From positions 744,001-808,000 of the forward strand of contig JANQRY010000008.1 in assembly GCA_028284345.1 (NCBI GenBank): 64,000 bases of DNA, given 5' to 3'. Origin of the DNA: Hyphococcus sp. (GTDB taxonomy: Bacteria > Pseudomonadota > Alphaproteobacteria > Caulobacterales > Parvularculaceae). Every line of letters begins with the position of its first letter. The first letter of the stretch is position 1. The position numbers were made by a program, and so were the translations under genes. Shown piece after piece: positions 16,897 to 26,139 of the stretch. The notes under the pieces are model-generated. The model made no database searches. It saw only the letters and a list, made by a program, of their open reading frames with translations, and was not told where the DNA came from.

Positions 16897-17024
16897 TTGC
16901 GTTTCCTCGGTCGTCAGCGATCATCTGTATGATAATGCCTGCGACCTCGCAAGGTCGACCCTCTTTGTCGGCCAAGCGGTTTATAGAGCGGAAACGCCCT
17001 TGTGCGGCGTCTGACTAAGAGGGC

Positions 17025-18812
17025 TCAATAAACCCGCGCCTTCGGCTCGATATACTGAATTTCGTCCGTAAGCGTATAATCGTGGACCGGGCGGTAGTCG
17101 ATGGTTGCTTTTCCTTGCGCGAACCAGGCGGCGGTGTGTTTCATCCAGTTGGCGTCGTCGCGGTCGGGGAAGTCTTCGCGCGCGTGGGCGCCGCGGGACT
17201 CTTTCCGGTTCGCCGCGGATTCCATAGTAACGATCGCCTGGCCGATCATATTGTCGAATTCCAAGGTTTCGACGAGATCGGTGTTCCAGATCATGGTGCG
17301 GTCGGCGACGGAGATGTCGGGCAGGCCGCCATAGACGTCGGCGATTTTCGTTCGGCCTTCTTCAAGGACGTCGCCGGTGCGGAAGACCGCGCAGTTGTTC
17401 TGCATGACCGACTGCATCGCCGCGCGTAGCTCCGCCGTCGGCGTTGCGCCTTTGGCGTGGCGGAATTTATCGAGCCGGGCGAGAGCCTCGTCGGTCGCCT
17501 GTTGCGGCAGGTCGGGGCTCGCCGATTTTCCGTCGACGACATCGCCGCAGCGAAGGCCGGCGGCGCGGCCGAAGACGACAAGGTCGATGAGGGAATTTGA
17601 GCCCAGCCGGTTGGCGCCGTGGACGGAGACGCAGGCCGCCTCGCCGATGGCCATGAGGCCCGGCACGACGGCGTCGGTTTCCTCGCCGCGCTTGGTGACG
17701 ACTTCGCCGTGATAATTGGTCGGGATGCCGCCCATATTATAATGCACCGTCGGAATGACCGGGATCGGTTCCTTGGTGACATCGACGCCGGCGAAAATTT
17801 TCGCGCTCTCGGAAATGCCGGGCAGGCGCGAGGCCAGGATCTTCGGATCGAGGTGATCGAGATGAAGATGGATGTGATCCTTGTTCGGACCGACGCCGCG
17901 GCCCTCGCGAATTTCGATGGTCATGGAGCGGGAGACGACGTCGCGCGAGGCGAGGTCTTTCGCCGACGGGGCGTAGCGCTCCATGAAGCGTTCGCCTTCG
18001 GAATTGGTGAGGTACCCCCCTTCGCCGCGGGAGCCTTCGGTGATGAGAACGCCGGCGCCGTAAATGCCCGTCGGGTGGAACTGCACGAACTCCATGTCCT
18101 GCAAAGGAAGCCCTGCGCGCAGGACCATGGCGTTGCCGTCACCGGTGCAGGTGTGGGCCGAGGTGCAGGAGAAATAGGTGCGCCCGTATCCGCCGGTGGC
18201 GAGGATCACCATCTTCGCCGCGAAGCGATGGATGACGCCGGTGTCGAGGTCCCAGGAGAGGACGCCGCGGCATTCCCCGTCATCGCCCATGATGAGGTCG
18301 AGGGCGAAATGTTCGATGAAAAACTTCGCGTTCTGTTTGACTGACTGGCCGTACAGCGTGTGCAGAATGGCGTGGCCGGTGCGGTCGGCGGCGGCGCAGG
18401 TGCGCTGCACCTGGCCCTGCCCGTAATTCTTGGTCATGCCGCCAAAGGCGCGCTGATAGATCTTGCCTTCCTCGGTGCGGGAGAAGGGAACGCCCCAGTG
18501 CTCCAGCTCGTAAACGGCGGCCGGCGCGTGCTTGCAGAGATATTCAATGGCGTCCTGATCGCCGAGCCAGTCGGAGCCCTTGACCGTGTCGTACATATGC
18601 CAGCGCCAGTCGTCTTCCGACATATTGCCCAGCGCTGCGGAAATGCCGCCCTGCGCCGCGACCGTGTGCGAGCGGGTCGGGAAGACCTTGGTGACGCACG
18701 CGGTTTTAAGGCCCGCCTGCGCCGCGCCGAGCGTTGCGCGAAGGCCGGCGCCGCCGGCGCCGACGACCACAACGTCATACTGATGATCGACGATCTCGTA
18801 ACTTTGCGTCAT
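17025..18812 (-). CDS. sdhA: Succinate dehydrogenase flavoprotein subunit
   Basis: A 595-residue SdhA. The FAD-binding motif [13 protein letters not shown] is near the N-terminus, and the histidine that carries the covalent FAD is His49 in [11 protein letters not shown]. Substrate-site segments include [18 protein letters not shown] and [12 protein letters not shown] 18812 follows AAGG and begins eight bases after the sdhD stop, so the upstream in-frame ATG at 18830 is not needed. It is the last gene of the sdhCDA unit here, since sdhB is elsewhere (11571-12389). Confidence 0.97.
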   Translation of the reverse strand: MTQSYEIVDHQYDVVVVGAGGAGLRATLGAAQAGLKTACVTKVFPTRSHTVAAQGGISAALGNMSEDDWRWHMYDTVKGSDWLGDQDAIEYLCKHAPAAVYELEHWGVPFSRTEEGKIYQRAFGGMTKNYGQGQVQRTCAAADRTGHAILHTLYGQSVKQNAKFFIEHFALDLIMGDDGECRGVLSWDLDTGVIHRFAAKMVILATGGYGRTYFSCTSAHTCTGDGNAMVLRAGLPLQDMEFVQFHPTGIYGAGVLITEGSRGEGGYLTNSEGERFMERYAPSAKDLASRDVVSRSMTIEIREGRGVGPNKDHIHLHLDHLDPKILASRLPGISESAKIFAGVDVTKEPIPVIPTVHYNMGGIPTNYHGEVVTKRGEETDAVVPGLMAIGEAACVSVHGANRLGSNSLIDLVVFGRAAGLRCGDVVDGKSASPDLPQQATDEALARLDKFRHAKGATPTAELRAAMQSVMQNNCAVFRTGDVLEEGRTKIADVYGGLPDISVADRTMIWNTDLVETLEFDNMIGQAIVTMESAANRKESRGAHAREDFPDRDDANWMKHTAAWFAQGKATIDYRPVHDYTLTDEIQYIEPKARVY

Positions 18813-18819
18813 CTGGACC

Positions 18820-19155
18820 TTAGCCTGCAAATGAAAGTTGGTATGCGGACCAGACCGCGACGCCCATCAGAGCGATTGCGGCGAGCCAGCTCAACAGAAT
18901 CAATACGGATTTCAGCCATGAGTGGATGTAGTCGACGATGACTTCCTCAAGGCCGATGCGCCCGTGATAGGCGCCGATCACGACGAGGGCGGCGAAGGGC
19001 AGGCTGGTTGTCGGCTTCGACAGCCAGGCTTGCATATCGACGAAACTGTCGCCTGCATGGGCGACAAGGCTGATCAGAAACCAGATCGCAAGCGGTATGA
19101 GGACAACAGCGCTGGCGCGCTGCAACACAAAGGTGGAGGTGTGTTTTTTTGACAT
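18820..19155 (-). CDS. sdhD: Succinate dehydrogenase membrane anchor subunit D
   Basis: A 111-residue protein with three transmembrane helices: [31 protein letters not shown] and [16 protein letters not shown]. The [17 protein letters not shown] stretch matches the quinone/heme side of SdhD. Together with SdhC it anchors the dehydrogenase and binds heme b and ubiquinone. It starts one base after the sdhC stop and ends eight bases before the sdhA start. Confidence 0.92.
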   Translation of the reverse strand: MSKKHTSTFVLQRASAVVLIPLAIWFLISLVAHAGDSFVDMQAWLSKPTTSLPFAALVVIGAYHGRIGLEEVIVDYIHSWLKSVLILLSWLAAIALMGVAVWSAYQLSFAG

Positions 19156-19156
19156 G

Positions 19157-19561
19157 TCAGGCGCCTCCGCGCGCGGCGTGGCCGGCGAAAAGGATGAGCG
19201 CCGTCAGCGCGATGGATCCGAGATAGACGGCCCAGCCGGTGGCGCTCGCCCATTTCGGCGCGAAGCCGCGCCCGGAATCCCAGTAGAGATAGCGAAGGCC
19301 GTTCATCAGGTGGAAACAAAGAGACCAGACGAAGCCCGCAAGAATGATCCCGCCGAAGGTCGACGTCAGGAACTCGCCGATGGGAAAGAAAAACCCGGGC
19401 CCCTGAACGACGGCGTACATCCATAGAGCAAGCAGCGCGATGCCGGCGAAATTGGCGACGCCGGTGGCGCGGTGGGTGATCGACGCCGCCATGGTGACGG
19501 TGAAGCGCCAGATCTGCAGGTGCGGCGAAAGGGGACGTGATGGAGACGGGCTGGCGGCCAT
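19157..19561 (-). CDS. sdhC: Succinate dehydrogenase cytochrome b556 subunit C
   Basis: A 134-residue three-helix protein. RPLSPHLQIWRF at the N-terminus, SITHRATGVA and the HLMNGLRYLYWDSG segment are SdhC signatures; the histidine of the last one is the likely heme b ligand. It is the first gene of sdhC-sdhD-sdhA. Upstream bases 19562-19729 are shared with the divergent YbjN-type gene and should contain both promoters. Confidence 0.94.
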   Translation of the reverse strand: MAASPSPSRPLSPHLQIWRFTVTMAASITHRATGVANFAGIALLALWMYAVVQGPGFFFPIGEFLTSTFGGIILAGFVWSLCFHLMNGLRYLYWDSGRGFAPKWASATGWAVYLGSIALTALILFAGHAARGGA

Positions 19562-19729
19562 GAATTTCCCGGGAAGTAAAGGCGAGATATGTTGCGGCGC
19601 GGGAGGATAGGCCCGGTCGCCATCAAGTCAACGAAAGAGCGCGCCCCTGCGACGCCATTGCCAACAAACGTGATCATCGGTCATGATGGGCTTTCGGGGG
19701 ACGGCGAGTATCAAGCGGGGCGCGGGGCG

Positions 19730-20233
19730 ATGACGGGGATTTTTCCAAAGGCGATTGCAGCCGCGGCGGCGTGGGCCCTTGCGGGCGCGGCGCAGGCTGA
19801 AAATATCGGCGCCGTCACGGCGGACGAGCTTGAAGCAGCGCTTTCGGAGGCCGGCCTCAACCCGACCATGCTGGCCGACGCCGCCACCGGCGCGCCGGTG
19901 GCGAGCGGCGCGGCCGGGCAGTTCTCCTTTATCGTGCGCGCGCTCGATTGTTCCGGCCAGCCGCCGGCCTGCGAAAATCTCCTCTTCTTTGCGAATTTCG
20001 ACCTTGGCCGCACGGCGGACGCGGAGGATTTCCGCATCGTCAACAGCTTCAACGACAGCCAGGTCTTCGGGCGCGCCTATGTGCTCGAAAAGAAGGATCA
20101 GGTCGGCGTCGACTTTGTCATCGAACTGGGCGGCGGCGTTTCCGAAGAGCACCTCGCTCAGAATATCGGCCGCTGGGCCGACGTGATCGCGGCTTTTGTT
20201 CAGCGGTTTCAGGAAGGCCCGCCGGCGAGTTAG
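19730..20233 (+). CDS. Secreted YbjN-domain protein
   Basis: A 167-residue protein with a signal peptide (AIAAAAAWALAGAAQA, cleavage near residue 20) and a YbjN-like alpha-beta domain. Typical pieces are VTADELEAALSEAGL near the start, FFANFDLGR in the middle and a terminal ENIGRWADVIAAF-like helix (QNIGRWADVIAAF). ATG 19730 gives the signal peptide directly; the longer frame from 19589 has no such sense. YbjN proteins are effectors of envelope or stress traits in enterobacteria, but alphaproteobacterial periplasmic versions have no known function. Confidence 0.75.
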   Translation: MTGIFPKAIAAAAAWALAGAAQAENIGAVTADELEAALSEAGLNPTMLADAATGAPVASGAAGQFSFIVRALDCSGQPPACENLLFFANFDLGRTADAEDFRIVNSFNDSQVFGRAYVLEKKDQVGVDFVIELGGGVSEEHLAQNIGRWADVIAAFVQRFQEGPPAS

Positions 20234-20269
20234 CAGGGCGAGCGACGTTTCCGTTGGCGGATGACGCGC

Positions 20270-21046
20270 CTAGGCGCCGGCGTCGATCATGAAGGTCGTG
20301 TTATGCCATTCGTGCTGGGCGACGGCGTCGGCGCCCGACGATCTTCCGTAATATTCATGAACGATGTGCATGGGCTCCATCAGCGCCGAGCTGTTGATCA
20401 GCGCGTCGGAGCGAAGCCATGGTTTCGGGTCGGGGACGTCAAAGCCGCTTTTTACGAGCGCCCGATGCCATCGTTCGGCGCGCGCCGGGGCAAGCCGGAT
20501 CGGCAGGTCCAGCGAATGAATGATGCGCCCGCCCGGGGCGAGCAATTGACGCATATGGTCCGAAATCGGCTGAATGGCGTTGTTGGGCGCATGCTCCAGC
20601 ACGCTGATGGAAAAGATCAGGTCAAAATGATTGGCCGGCAAATCGTCGATTTTCTGGCCGACCAGCCCACTCGCAAATGTCGTGTTTTTTCGTTTGGCGT
20701 CAGCGTCGGCAAACGCCTTGGCGTCGTAAAAGCCGCTGTCGTCGACCATCCAGTAATCGCAATGCTGTCCGATCGCCTGGTCGAAATAGAGGCTTAGGCC
20801 GGCGCCCATTTCAAGGACGCGGCGCGGTTTGTGGCGCGCAATCCAGTCGAACACGTAAAGCGTGCCGAGCTGTTTGAGGCCGAAGCGGAACTTTTCCGAG
20901 AAAACGGCGCTCGGATGCGCTTTTTGCAGGGCGATCAGTTCATTGCACAGACCGGGCGAAAAGCGCGCGCCGTCGCTCGCCGTCAGAGCGGTCGTTGCTT
21001 GCGGGCGCGGCGCGACGGCGAGGAACGCCCTCTTCAAGATGTTCAT
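20270..21046 (-). CDS. SAM-dependent methyltransferase-like protein
   Basis: A 258-residue Rossmann-fold protein. RRVLEMGAGLSLYFDQAIG has the look of motif I of class I methyltransferases, WMVDDSGF the acidic second strand, and FDLIFSISVLEHAPN with LAPGGRIIHSLDLP matches the methyltransferase-11/23 core. The acceptor is unknown. The start is ATG 21046 (MNILKRAF); a TTG at 21088 would add 14 residues. It lies alone between the YbjN gene and the TerB-like gene. Confidence 0.8.
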   Translation of the reverse strand: MNILKRAFLAVAPRPQATTALTASDGARFSPGLCNELIALQKAHPSAVFSEKFRFGLKQLGTLYVFDWIARHKPRRVLEMGAGLSLYFDQAIGQHCDYWMVDDSGFYDAKAFADADAKRKNTTFASGLVGQKIDDLPANHFDLIFSISVLEHAPNNAIQPISDHMRQLLAPGGRIIHSLDLPIRLAPARAERWHRALVKSGFDVPDPKPWLRSDALINSSALMEPMHIVHEYYGRSSGADAVAQHEWHNTTFMIDAGA

Positions 21047-21138
21047 AAGCTCTGACGTTTTCAGTTGCGCGTAGCGCGGATAGACCAATCGGTTCGCGCT
21101 ATCAACATGCGTCGGGGTCGAGCAGGCTGAGGCCCGGC

Positions 21139-22113
21139 CTACGCCGCCCGTTCCAGCAGCGCTTTCAACGCTTCGGGCAAATCGTCCTCCAGTTCCTTCA
21201 TGCGCGCGAGGAGAGACCGTTCGTTCTGGTCGAGGTCCCCGTCGCGACCGATGCGGCTGGCGAGCCAGTCGGTTTCTTCAGGCGTGACCTTCGCCGCGGC
21301 GTCGACTGCCGCGTCGCGGGCCCGGGCTTTTTGTGCGTATACGGACTCACCCGAACCGTCGGCGCCGCGAAACGCGGCCGCGACGCCCGACAGCATGCGC
21401 GTAAAGAACCCGCCCACATTCGGCGCATGATCGCTGATGAATTGATGGCGGCGCATGGCGTCTTCCCGGCTCGCGGCCGAATAGCCGAGCCCCGCCATCA
21501 GGTGATTGACGATCCCTTGGGTGAACAGCTCGCCCCAGGCCGGCGTCGCTTCGCCAAATTTCACGGCGTCATTGATGTCAAAAAGGATTTCCGCTTCCGC
21601 CTTCGTGACGCCCACATGGCCGGCGCCCCCGGCGGCGAACAGCCAGCGCCGGATCAGCATAACGTCTTCTTTCGACACGGCCGGGCGTTCTTTTTCAAAG
21701 ATCGACGCTTTTAACTCGCGGCCCGTAAAGGCGCTCATTTCCGGCGGCGTCTCGGTCGCCGTTTCCATCAGTTTGACGAGGAGCGCCCGCTCAAGACGAT
21801 TGGCGCAGCCATTGCCGACAATGCGCGCCTGCAATTCGTCGAACTCGTCTTCGGTCAGATAGCCGAGGGGTTCTTCCTCGCGCAGGTAAAAATCCGCGAC
21901 CGCCTCGGCGAAAAATTGCGGCCATTCGAGATCGCCTTCCGGCGCGCGATTGCCGAGGGCGAAGATCGCGTCGAGTTCCCGCTCGGAGACGATGCCGTCG
22001 GCGAAGATGCTGCGGCGTAAGAACAGGACTTCGTCCGCGGTCACATAGCCGTCGGCGCCGATGGCGGCGAGGCGGGTTTCAACCGGTTGGGCGTGGGCGT
22101 CGAATTCGGTCAT
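21139..22113 (-). CDS. TerB-like helical repeat protein, unknown function
   Basis: A 324-residue soluble, acidic, helical protein. Three related units can be seen: DGYVTADEVLFLRRSIFADG around residues 20-40, then AVSKEDVMLIRRWLFAAGG around 144-162, and KVTPEETDWLASRIGRDGD near the end. The first two are followed by matching segments ending LEWPQFFAEAVADFYL and PAWGELFTQGIVNHLM. The pattern recalls the tellurite-resistance TerB/co-chaperone DjlA fold. No tellurite operon is present. No function is proposed. Confidence 0.7.
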   Translation of the reverse strand: MTEFDAHAQPVETRLAAIGADGYVTADEVLFLRRSIFADGIVSERELDAIFALGNRAPEGDLEWPQFFAEAVADFYLREEEPLGYLTEDEFDELQARIVGNGCANRLERALLVKLMETATETPPEMSAFTGRELKASIFEKERPAVSKEDVMLIRRWLFAAGGAGHVGVTKAEAEILFDINDAVKFGEATPAWGELFTQGIVNHLMAGLGYSAASREDAMRRHQFISDHAPNVGGFFTRMLSGVAAAFRGADGSGESVYAQKARARDAAVDAAAKVTPEETDWLASRIGRDGDLDQNERSLLARMKELEDDLPEALKALLERAA

Positions 22114-22246
22114 GGCGGCCGGGCTCCTCGGGGCTTGCCTTGCGAGCCCTCAAGCATGCCGGCGCGAGGTTAAGATCGCGGAAAATTACCCCTGTGGACT
22201 GCGCCTTTCTGGCAGCCTTAGCGCGGAAAATGCGGGAAAGCGGCGT

Positions 22247-22522
22247 TTATTCCGCGGCGCGGAGAGGCGCGCGGTCGCGATCCATGGCCGGCAGGGCCTC
22301 TTCTGGGGCCTGGCGGCGGTCGCGATGGACGACCATGCGGTCATGGAGGGTGGCGACGCAATCGCGCCCTGTGCGCTTGAAAAGGAACGGCAAAACCCCG
22401 TGCAACAGGCAGGCGAGGCCGGCGAGAACCATGCGCCCGCCAAAGCCGAAGGCCATGCCCATATGCTGGAAATACGTCTCGCCGACGCTTGCAGGGTGCT
22501 CGGTAAACGCCCGCCGGATCAT
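22247..22522 (-). CDS. DUF6356 family small membrane protein
   Basis: A 91-residue protein. FTEHPASVGETYFQHMGMAF followed by a hydrophobic stretch GRMVLAGLACLLHGVLPFLF and LHDRMVVHR matches what I recall of the DUF6356 family, common in alphaproteobacteria and with no known role. One or two membrane-associated helices are likely. It is divergent from the Lrp-type regulator gene at 22648. Confidence 0.75.
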   Translation of the reverse strand: MIRRAFTEHPASVGETYFQHMGMAFGFGGRMVLAGLACLLHGVLPFLFKRTGRDCVATLHDRMVVHRDRRQAPEEALPAMDRDRAPLRAAE

Positions 22523-22647
22523 TCTCTGTTCGCCCTTCCGCTGCTTGAGGCCGACTATAGGGCGACGGGCGCGAAAAAATTTCTCTATTTAGGTGAATAG
22601 AAAAACTATTTGTAGAAAACCTTTCTAATTTATGCATAAATATTAGG

Positions 22648-23106
22648 ATGGATAAGCTAGACAAGGCGATATTGGCGCAATTGCAGCGCGACGGATCGGC
22701 TTCTGTGAGTGAAATTGCCGAATCGGTGGGCCTTTCCGCCACCCCGTGCTGGCGGCGCATCAAGAAACTGGAGGAAGACGGCGTCATCGCCGCCCGCGTC
22801 GCCCTGGTGGACCCTGAGGCGGCGGGGCTCAGACTGACCGCCTTTGTGGCCGTGCGCGCGGCCCGCCATGACGATCAGTGGCTGGCGAAATTCTCCGCCC
22901 ATGTGCGGGCCATGCCGGAGATTGTCGAGCTGCATCGGATGAGCGGCGACGTCGACTATCTGATGAAGGTCGTCTGCCCGGACATGGCGCGCTTTGACCA
23001 AATCTACAAAAGGCTCATTTCGGGAGCGGAATTTGCCGACGTGTCCTCGACCTTTTCCATGGAAAAGCTGAAAGCGACGACCGAGCTGCCGCTCGACTAC
23101 GTCTGA
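22648..23106 (+). CDS. Lrp/AsnC-family transcriptional regulator
   Basis: A 152-residue Lrp/AsnC protein. The N-terminal helix-turn-helix is LDKAILAQLQRDGSASVSEIAESVGLSATPCWRRIKKLEEDG in character, with WRRIKKLE as the recognition helix. The C-terminal ligand-binding RAM domain contains VDYLMKVVCPDMARFDQIYKRL. These regulators usually sense amino acids and often control a neighbouring gene; here the adjacent units are the divergent DUF6356 gene and rlmN. The upstream bases 22590-22647 are strikingly AT-rich, fitting a promoter. Confidence 0.92.
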   Translation: MDKLDKAILAQLQRDGSASVSEIAESVGLSATPCWRRIKKLEEDGVIAARVALVDPEAAGLRLTAFVAVRAARHDDQWLAKFSAHVRAMPEIVELHRMSGDVDYLMKVVCPDMARFDQIYKRLISGAEFADVSSTFSMEKLKATTELPLDYV

Positions 23107-23130
23107 GGCTGCGCCTATATCCCGCGCGCA

Positions 23131-24285
23131 ATGGCTGAACTCGATCTCAATGCAGGCCCGGCGGCGGCGCCCGCCAATCTCGCCGGGGCGACCCGGGCGG
23201 AACTGCGCGCGACCTTCGCCGACGCCTTCGGCCTCGACGAAAAGAAAGCGCGGATGCGCGCGAACCAGCTCTTTCGCTGGATCTACCATTTCGGCGTCAC
23301 GGAGTTCGACGCCATGACCGATATCGCCAAGGAGATGCGCGGCGAATTGAGCGCGCGGTTCGCCCTTCGCCGGCTCAACATGGTCGAGCGCCAGGTCTCC
23401 AGCGACGGCACGCGCAAATATCTTCTCGAACTGTCCCCGGGGGTCGAGGTCGAATGCGTCTTCATCCCCGATGTGGGCCGGGCCGGCGCGCTCTGCGTTT
23501 CGAGCCAGGTCGGCTGCACGCTGAATTGCACCTTTTGCCATACAGGCACGCAGGCGCTGGTGCGCAACCTCACCGCGGCGGAAATTGTCGGTCAGGTGTT
23601 GGCGGTCAAAGACGATCTTGAAGAATGGCCGACCGCCGGCCCCGTCGACGAACGCGACCGGCGCCTCTCCAACATCGTCTTCATGGGCATGGGCGAGCCG
23701 CTCTATAATCTCGACAATGTGGCCAAGGCCATGGAGGTGATCTCCGACGGCGAGGGGATTTCATTATCGCGCCGGCGCATCACCGTTTCGACTTCCGGCG
23801 TTGTGCCGCAGATGGCGCCCCTCGGCGAGCGGACGTCGGCCATGCTGGCGATTTCGCTTCACGCCACGAACGACGATCTCCGCGACGAGCTTGTTCCCAT
23901 CAATCGGAAATACCCGCTCGACGAATTGCTCGACGCCTGCCGCAATTATCCGGGGGTGAGCAACGCCCGGCGCATCACCTTCGAATATGTGATGCTGAAA
24001 GGCGTCAACGACACGGACGCCGAAGCGCGCGACCTTGTGCGTTTGTTGAAAGGCATACCGGCGAAGATCAATCTGATCCCGTGGAACCCGTGGCCCGGCG
24101 CGCCTTACGAATGTTCCTCATGGGAACGGATCGAGGCCTTCGCTGACATCGTCAACCGCGCCGGCTACGCCTCGCCCATCCGCACGCCCCGCGGCCGCGA
24201 TATTGCTGCGGCCTGCGGCCAGTTGAAGTCCGACAGCGTGAAAAAACGGGCGAGTGAGGTTCGGCGGGAAGCGGCGGGAGTTTAA
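23131..24285 (+). CDS. rlmN: Dual-specificity RNA methyltransferase RlmN
   Basis: A 384-residue radical SAM enzyme that methylates C2 of A2503 in 23S rRNA and of A37 in certain tRNAs. The [4Fe-4S] motif is CTLNCTFC (Cys129, Cys133, Cys136). VVGMGEP-like sequence appears as [11 protein letters not shown], and the second substrate cysteine lies in the C-terminal [12 protein letters not shown]. It starts 24 bases after the Lrp-type gene. Length and motifs are complete. Confidence 0.96.
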   Translation: MAELDLNAGPAAAPANLAGATRAELRATFADAFGLDEKKARMRANQLFRWIYHFGVTEFDAMTDIAKEMRGELSARFALRRLNMVERQVSSDGTRKYLLELSPGVEVECVFIPDVGRAGALCVSSQVGCTLNCTFCHTGTQALVRNLTAAEIVGQVLAVKDDLEEWPTAGPVDERDRRLSNIVFMGMGEPLYNLDNVAKAMEVISDGEGISLSRRRITVSTSGVVPQMAPLGERTSAMLAISLHATNDDLRDELVPINRKYPLDELLDACRNYPGVSNARRITFEYVMLKGVNDTDAEARDLVRLLKGIPAKINLIPWNPWPGAPYECSSWERIEAFADIVNRAGYASPIRTPRGRDIAAACGQLKSDSVKKRASEVRREAAGV

Positions 24286-24287
24286 CT

Positions 24288-24854
24288 ATGCAGACCGGGC
24301 CATTTGAGTGGCGACAGGGGCTTTGGGGACGACGTATTCGAGTCGAGCTTTCAGAAGAATCTTTGACGGTCACTACCGGTTCAAGGCGCACTGTAATTCC
24401 ATATGCGGAAATAAAGAGCGTATATCTTTATAAGCAGCCTCAGATACTCCTGATGGGCTCAATCGTGCTTCAAGTTGTTTCCCTTTCGGGAGAAAAGGTT
24501 ACAATTTCGGCAAGTCGCCTCGCGTTTGTAATGAATGAGCAATTCGCTACCGCTAAAAAAGCTATCGCGGCTTTTTTTGCTCGATATCATCAAGCAATAC
24601 CAAATGTGGAAATTGTATTGGGATTCGCGCGCTCAGTAAAAACGGCTGCGCTTTGGGCTGTGCTTACAGTTGGCGCTCTTTTTTATTCATTCTATGCAAT
24701 GTGGCGCGAAGGGATGATGGGCACGCGCTTGGAAATTTTGACTTTTTGCGGAATCGCTCTGTTCATGTCGCTGGTGATGACTTGGAGTTTCTACAGGAGT
24801 ACCGGTTCTAAACGAAAATCCGCACGCGATTTGTATGAACAGTTGAGCGACTGA
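24288..24854 (+). CDS. AT-richer hypothetical membrane protein with PH-like N-terminus
   Basis: A 188-residue protein of no recognised family. The N-terminal half is beta-rich (WGRRIRVELSEESLTVTTG, IPYAEIKSVYLYK), resembling a bacterial PH-like domain. Two transmembrane helices follow at about 115-165 (ALWAVLTVGALFYSFYAMW and LEILTFCGIALFMSLVMTWSF). Base composition and codon use are visibly more AT-rich than in rlmN two bases upstream or arfB downstream, which suggests later acquisition. It starts two bases after the rlmN stop. Confidence 0.65.
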   Translation: MQTGPFEWRQGLWGRRIRVELSEESLTVTTGSRRTVIPYAEIKSVYLYKQPQILLMGSIVLQVVSLSGEKVTISASRLAFVMNEQFATAKKAIAAFFARYHQAIPNVEIVLGFARSVKTAALWAVLTVGALFYSFYAMWREGMMGTRLEILTFCGIALFMSLVMTWSFYRSTGSKRKSARDLYEQLSD

Positions 24855-24903
24855 CAGTTGATTCAATCAGATTAGCAACGAACTAATCGCTGTTGTATCT
24901 ATC

Positions 24904-25326
24904 ATGTCTATTTCTCGCACTTTAAAAATTCAAATCCCCGCTTCCGAACTCCACGAAACCTTCATCCGCGCCTCGGGGCCCGGCGGGCAGCATGTCAACA
25001 AGGTGGCGAGCGCGGTGCAGCTTAAGTTCGATGCGGCGCGCTCGCCGTCGCTGACCGCCGCCGTCAAGGCGCGTCTCAGGACCATCGCCGGCAGGCGCAT
25101 GACCAAAGACGGCGTCATCATCATCGAGGCGAAACGCTTTCGCGATCAGGAGAAAAACCGCGCCGACGCGCGCGCTCGTCTCGCGGCGCTGATCGAACGG
25201 GCCGCGCGCCCGCCAAAGCCGCGGCGCAGGACCGGCGTGCCACTGGCGCAGAAACGCAAGCGTGTGGAAAACAAGAAAAAGCGCGGAGAGCTAAAAGCAA
25301 AACGCGCGCGGCCGCCTGTCGACTAG
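24904..25326 (+). CDS. arfB: Alternative ribosome-rescue factor ArfB (YaeJ), peptidyl-tRNA hydrolase
   Basis: A 140-residue release-factor-like protein. The catalytic GGQ is at residues 27-29 in RASGPGGQHVNKVAS. A lysine/arginine-rich C-terminal tail (KRKRVENKKKRGELKAKRAR) is the part that inserts into the empty mRNA channel of a stalled ribosome. It lacks the codon-recognition domain of RF1/RF2, as expected. It releases peptides from non-stop complexes. Confidence 0.94.
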   Translation: MSISRTLKIQIPASELHETFIRASGPGGQHVNKVASAVQLKFDAARSPSLTAAVKARLRTIAGRRMTKDGVIIIEAKRFRDQEKNRADARARLAALIERAARPPKPRRRTGVPLAQKRKRVENKKKRGELKAKRARPPVD

Positions 25327-25487
25327 TTCTGTCGAATAATTAAGGCTCGGTTCTTTCCGCTTTTTCCGGCGACTGCTGGGAAGAACAGGTCGCGGGCGCC
25401 GTCGCGGCGGCAGTCGACAGGGTGGTCATCCGCCGCCGCCATTCGGTATACTAAGCTGTCAGTTTCAACAGGGTAGGGAGACCCCGA

Positions 25488-26054
25488 ATGCTTAAAACTT
25501 TTTTCGCCGCACTCGCCGTCGCATTTCTTGCTTCCGGCGCTGCGCTCGCCGGGGATGGTCCGCTTACGGAGGATCAGGCCAAACGTTTCGTCAAAACGCT
25601 TCCCGCGCTTGAGTCCCTAAAAAAAGAAATGGACGAGGAAGGCAAGTCCGAGCACATGCGCGTCGCGACCCAGCCGAAGGCCGGCGAAGCCTTCAAACCC
25701 TATTCGAACGCCGTTGCGGCGCTCAAAAAAGATTTCCCCGCCGATCACGCGCGGCTGGCAAAGGCGGTGAAGCCTTATGGCTTTTCGGCGAAGGAATGGG
25801 GCGTGGTGGGCGACCGGATCATGATCGCCCATCTGGCGAACAAGATGCAGGAGGAAGACCCGCGGACCATGGAGATGATGGAAAACATGGACCAGTCGAT
25901 GATCGACATGATGCCGCCAGAAATGCGCGAGCGGCTGGCGAACACCTTCGCCATGATGGAAACGGTCAAGAACGCGCCGGCCGAAGACCGCGAGGTTGTG
26001 GCGAAGGTCGGCGACGAACTCGACGAATATATGGAAACCGAAACGCCGTCCTGA
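25488..26054 (+). CDS. Secreted alpha-helical hypothetical protein
   Basis: A 188-residue protein with a clear signal peptide (FFAALAVAFLASGAALAGDG, cleavage near residue 22). The mature part is helical, rich in methionine and acidic residues (EEDPRTMEMMENMDQSMIDMM). A ribosome binding site GGGAG precedes the ATG. No family recognised; periplasmic location is inferred. A strong terminator follows at 26083. Confidence 0.7.
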   Translation: MLKTFFAALAVAFLASGAALAGDGPLTEDQAKRFVKTLPALESLKKEMDEEGKSEHMRVATQPKAGEAFKPYSNAVAALKKDFPADHARLAKAVKPYGFSAKEWGVVGDRIMIAHLANKMQEEDPRTMEMMENMDQSMIDMMPPEMRERLANTFAMMETVKNAPAEDREVVAKVGDELDEYMETETPS

Positions 26055-26082
26055 CGGGACGGGAATTTTCCGCTAAGGCTGG

Positions 26083-26115
26083 AGCCGGGCGTTCTGACGA
26101 ACGTCCGGCTTTTTG
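26083..26115 (+). terminator. Rho-independent terminator
   Basis: The stem AGCCGGGCGTTC (26083-26094) pairs with GAACGTCCGGCT (26099-26110) with one G-U pair, has a 4-base loop, and is followed by a T-tract. It ends the transcript of the secreted helical protein. The next gene begins within 30 bases. Confidence 0.85.
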
Positions 26116-26139
26116 TCACGAACAGCGGAGCGCGCGACC

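Noticed and set aside
16927-16962. A small hairpin (GACCT...AGGTC) upstream of the 2OG oxygenase gene as a terminator for sdhA
   Set aside because: The stem is short and not followed by a T-tract in either direction, so it was not listed.
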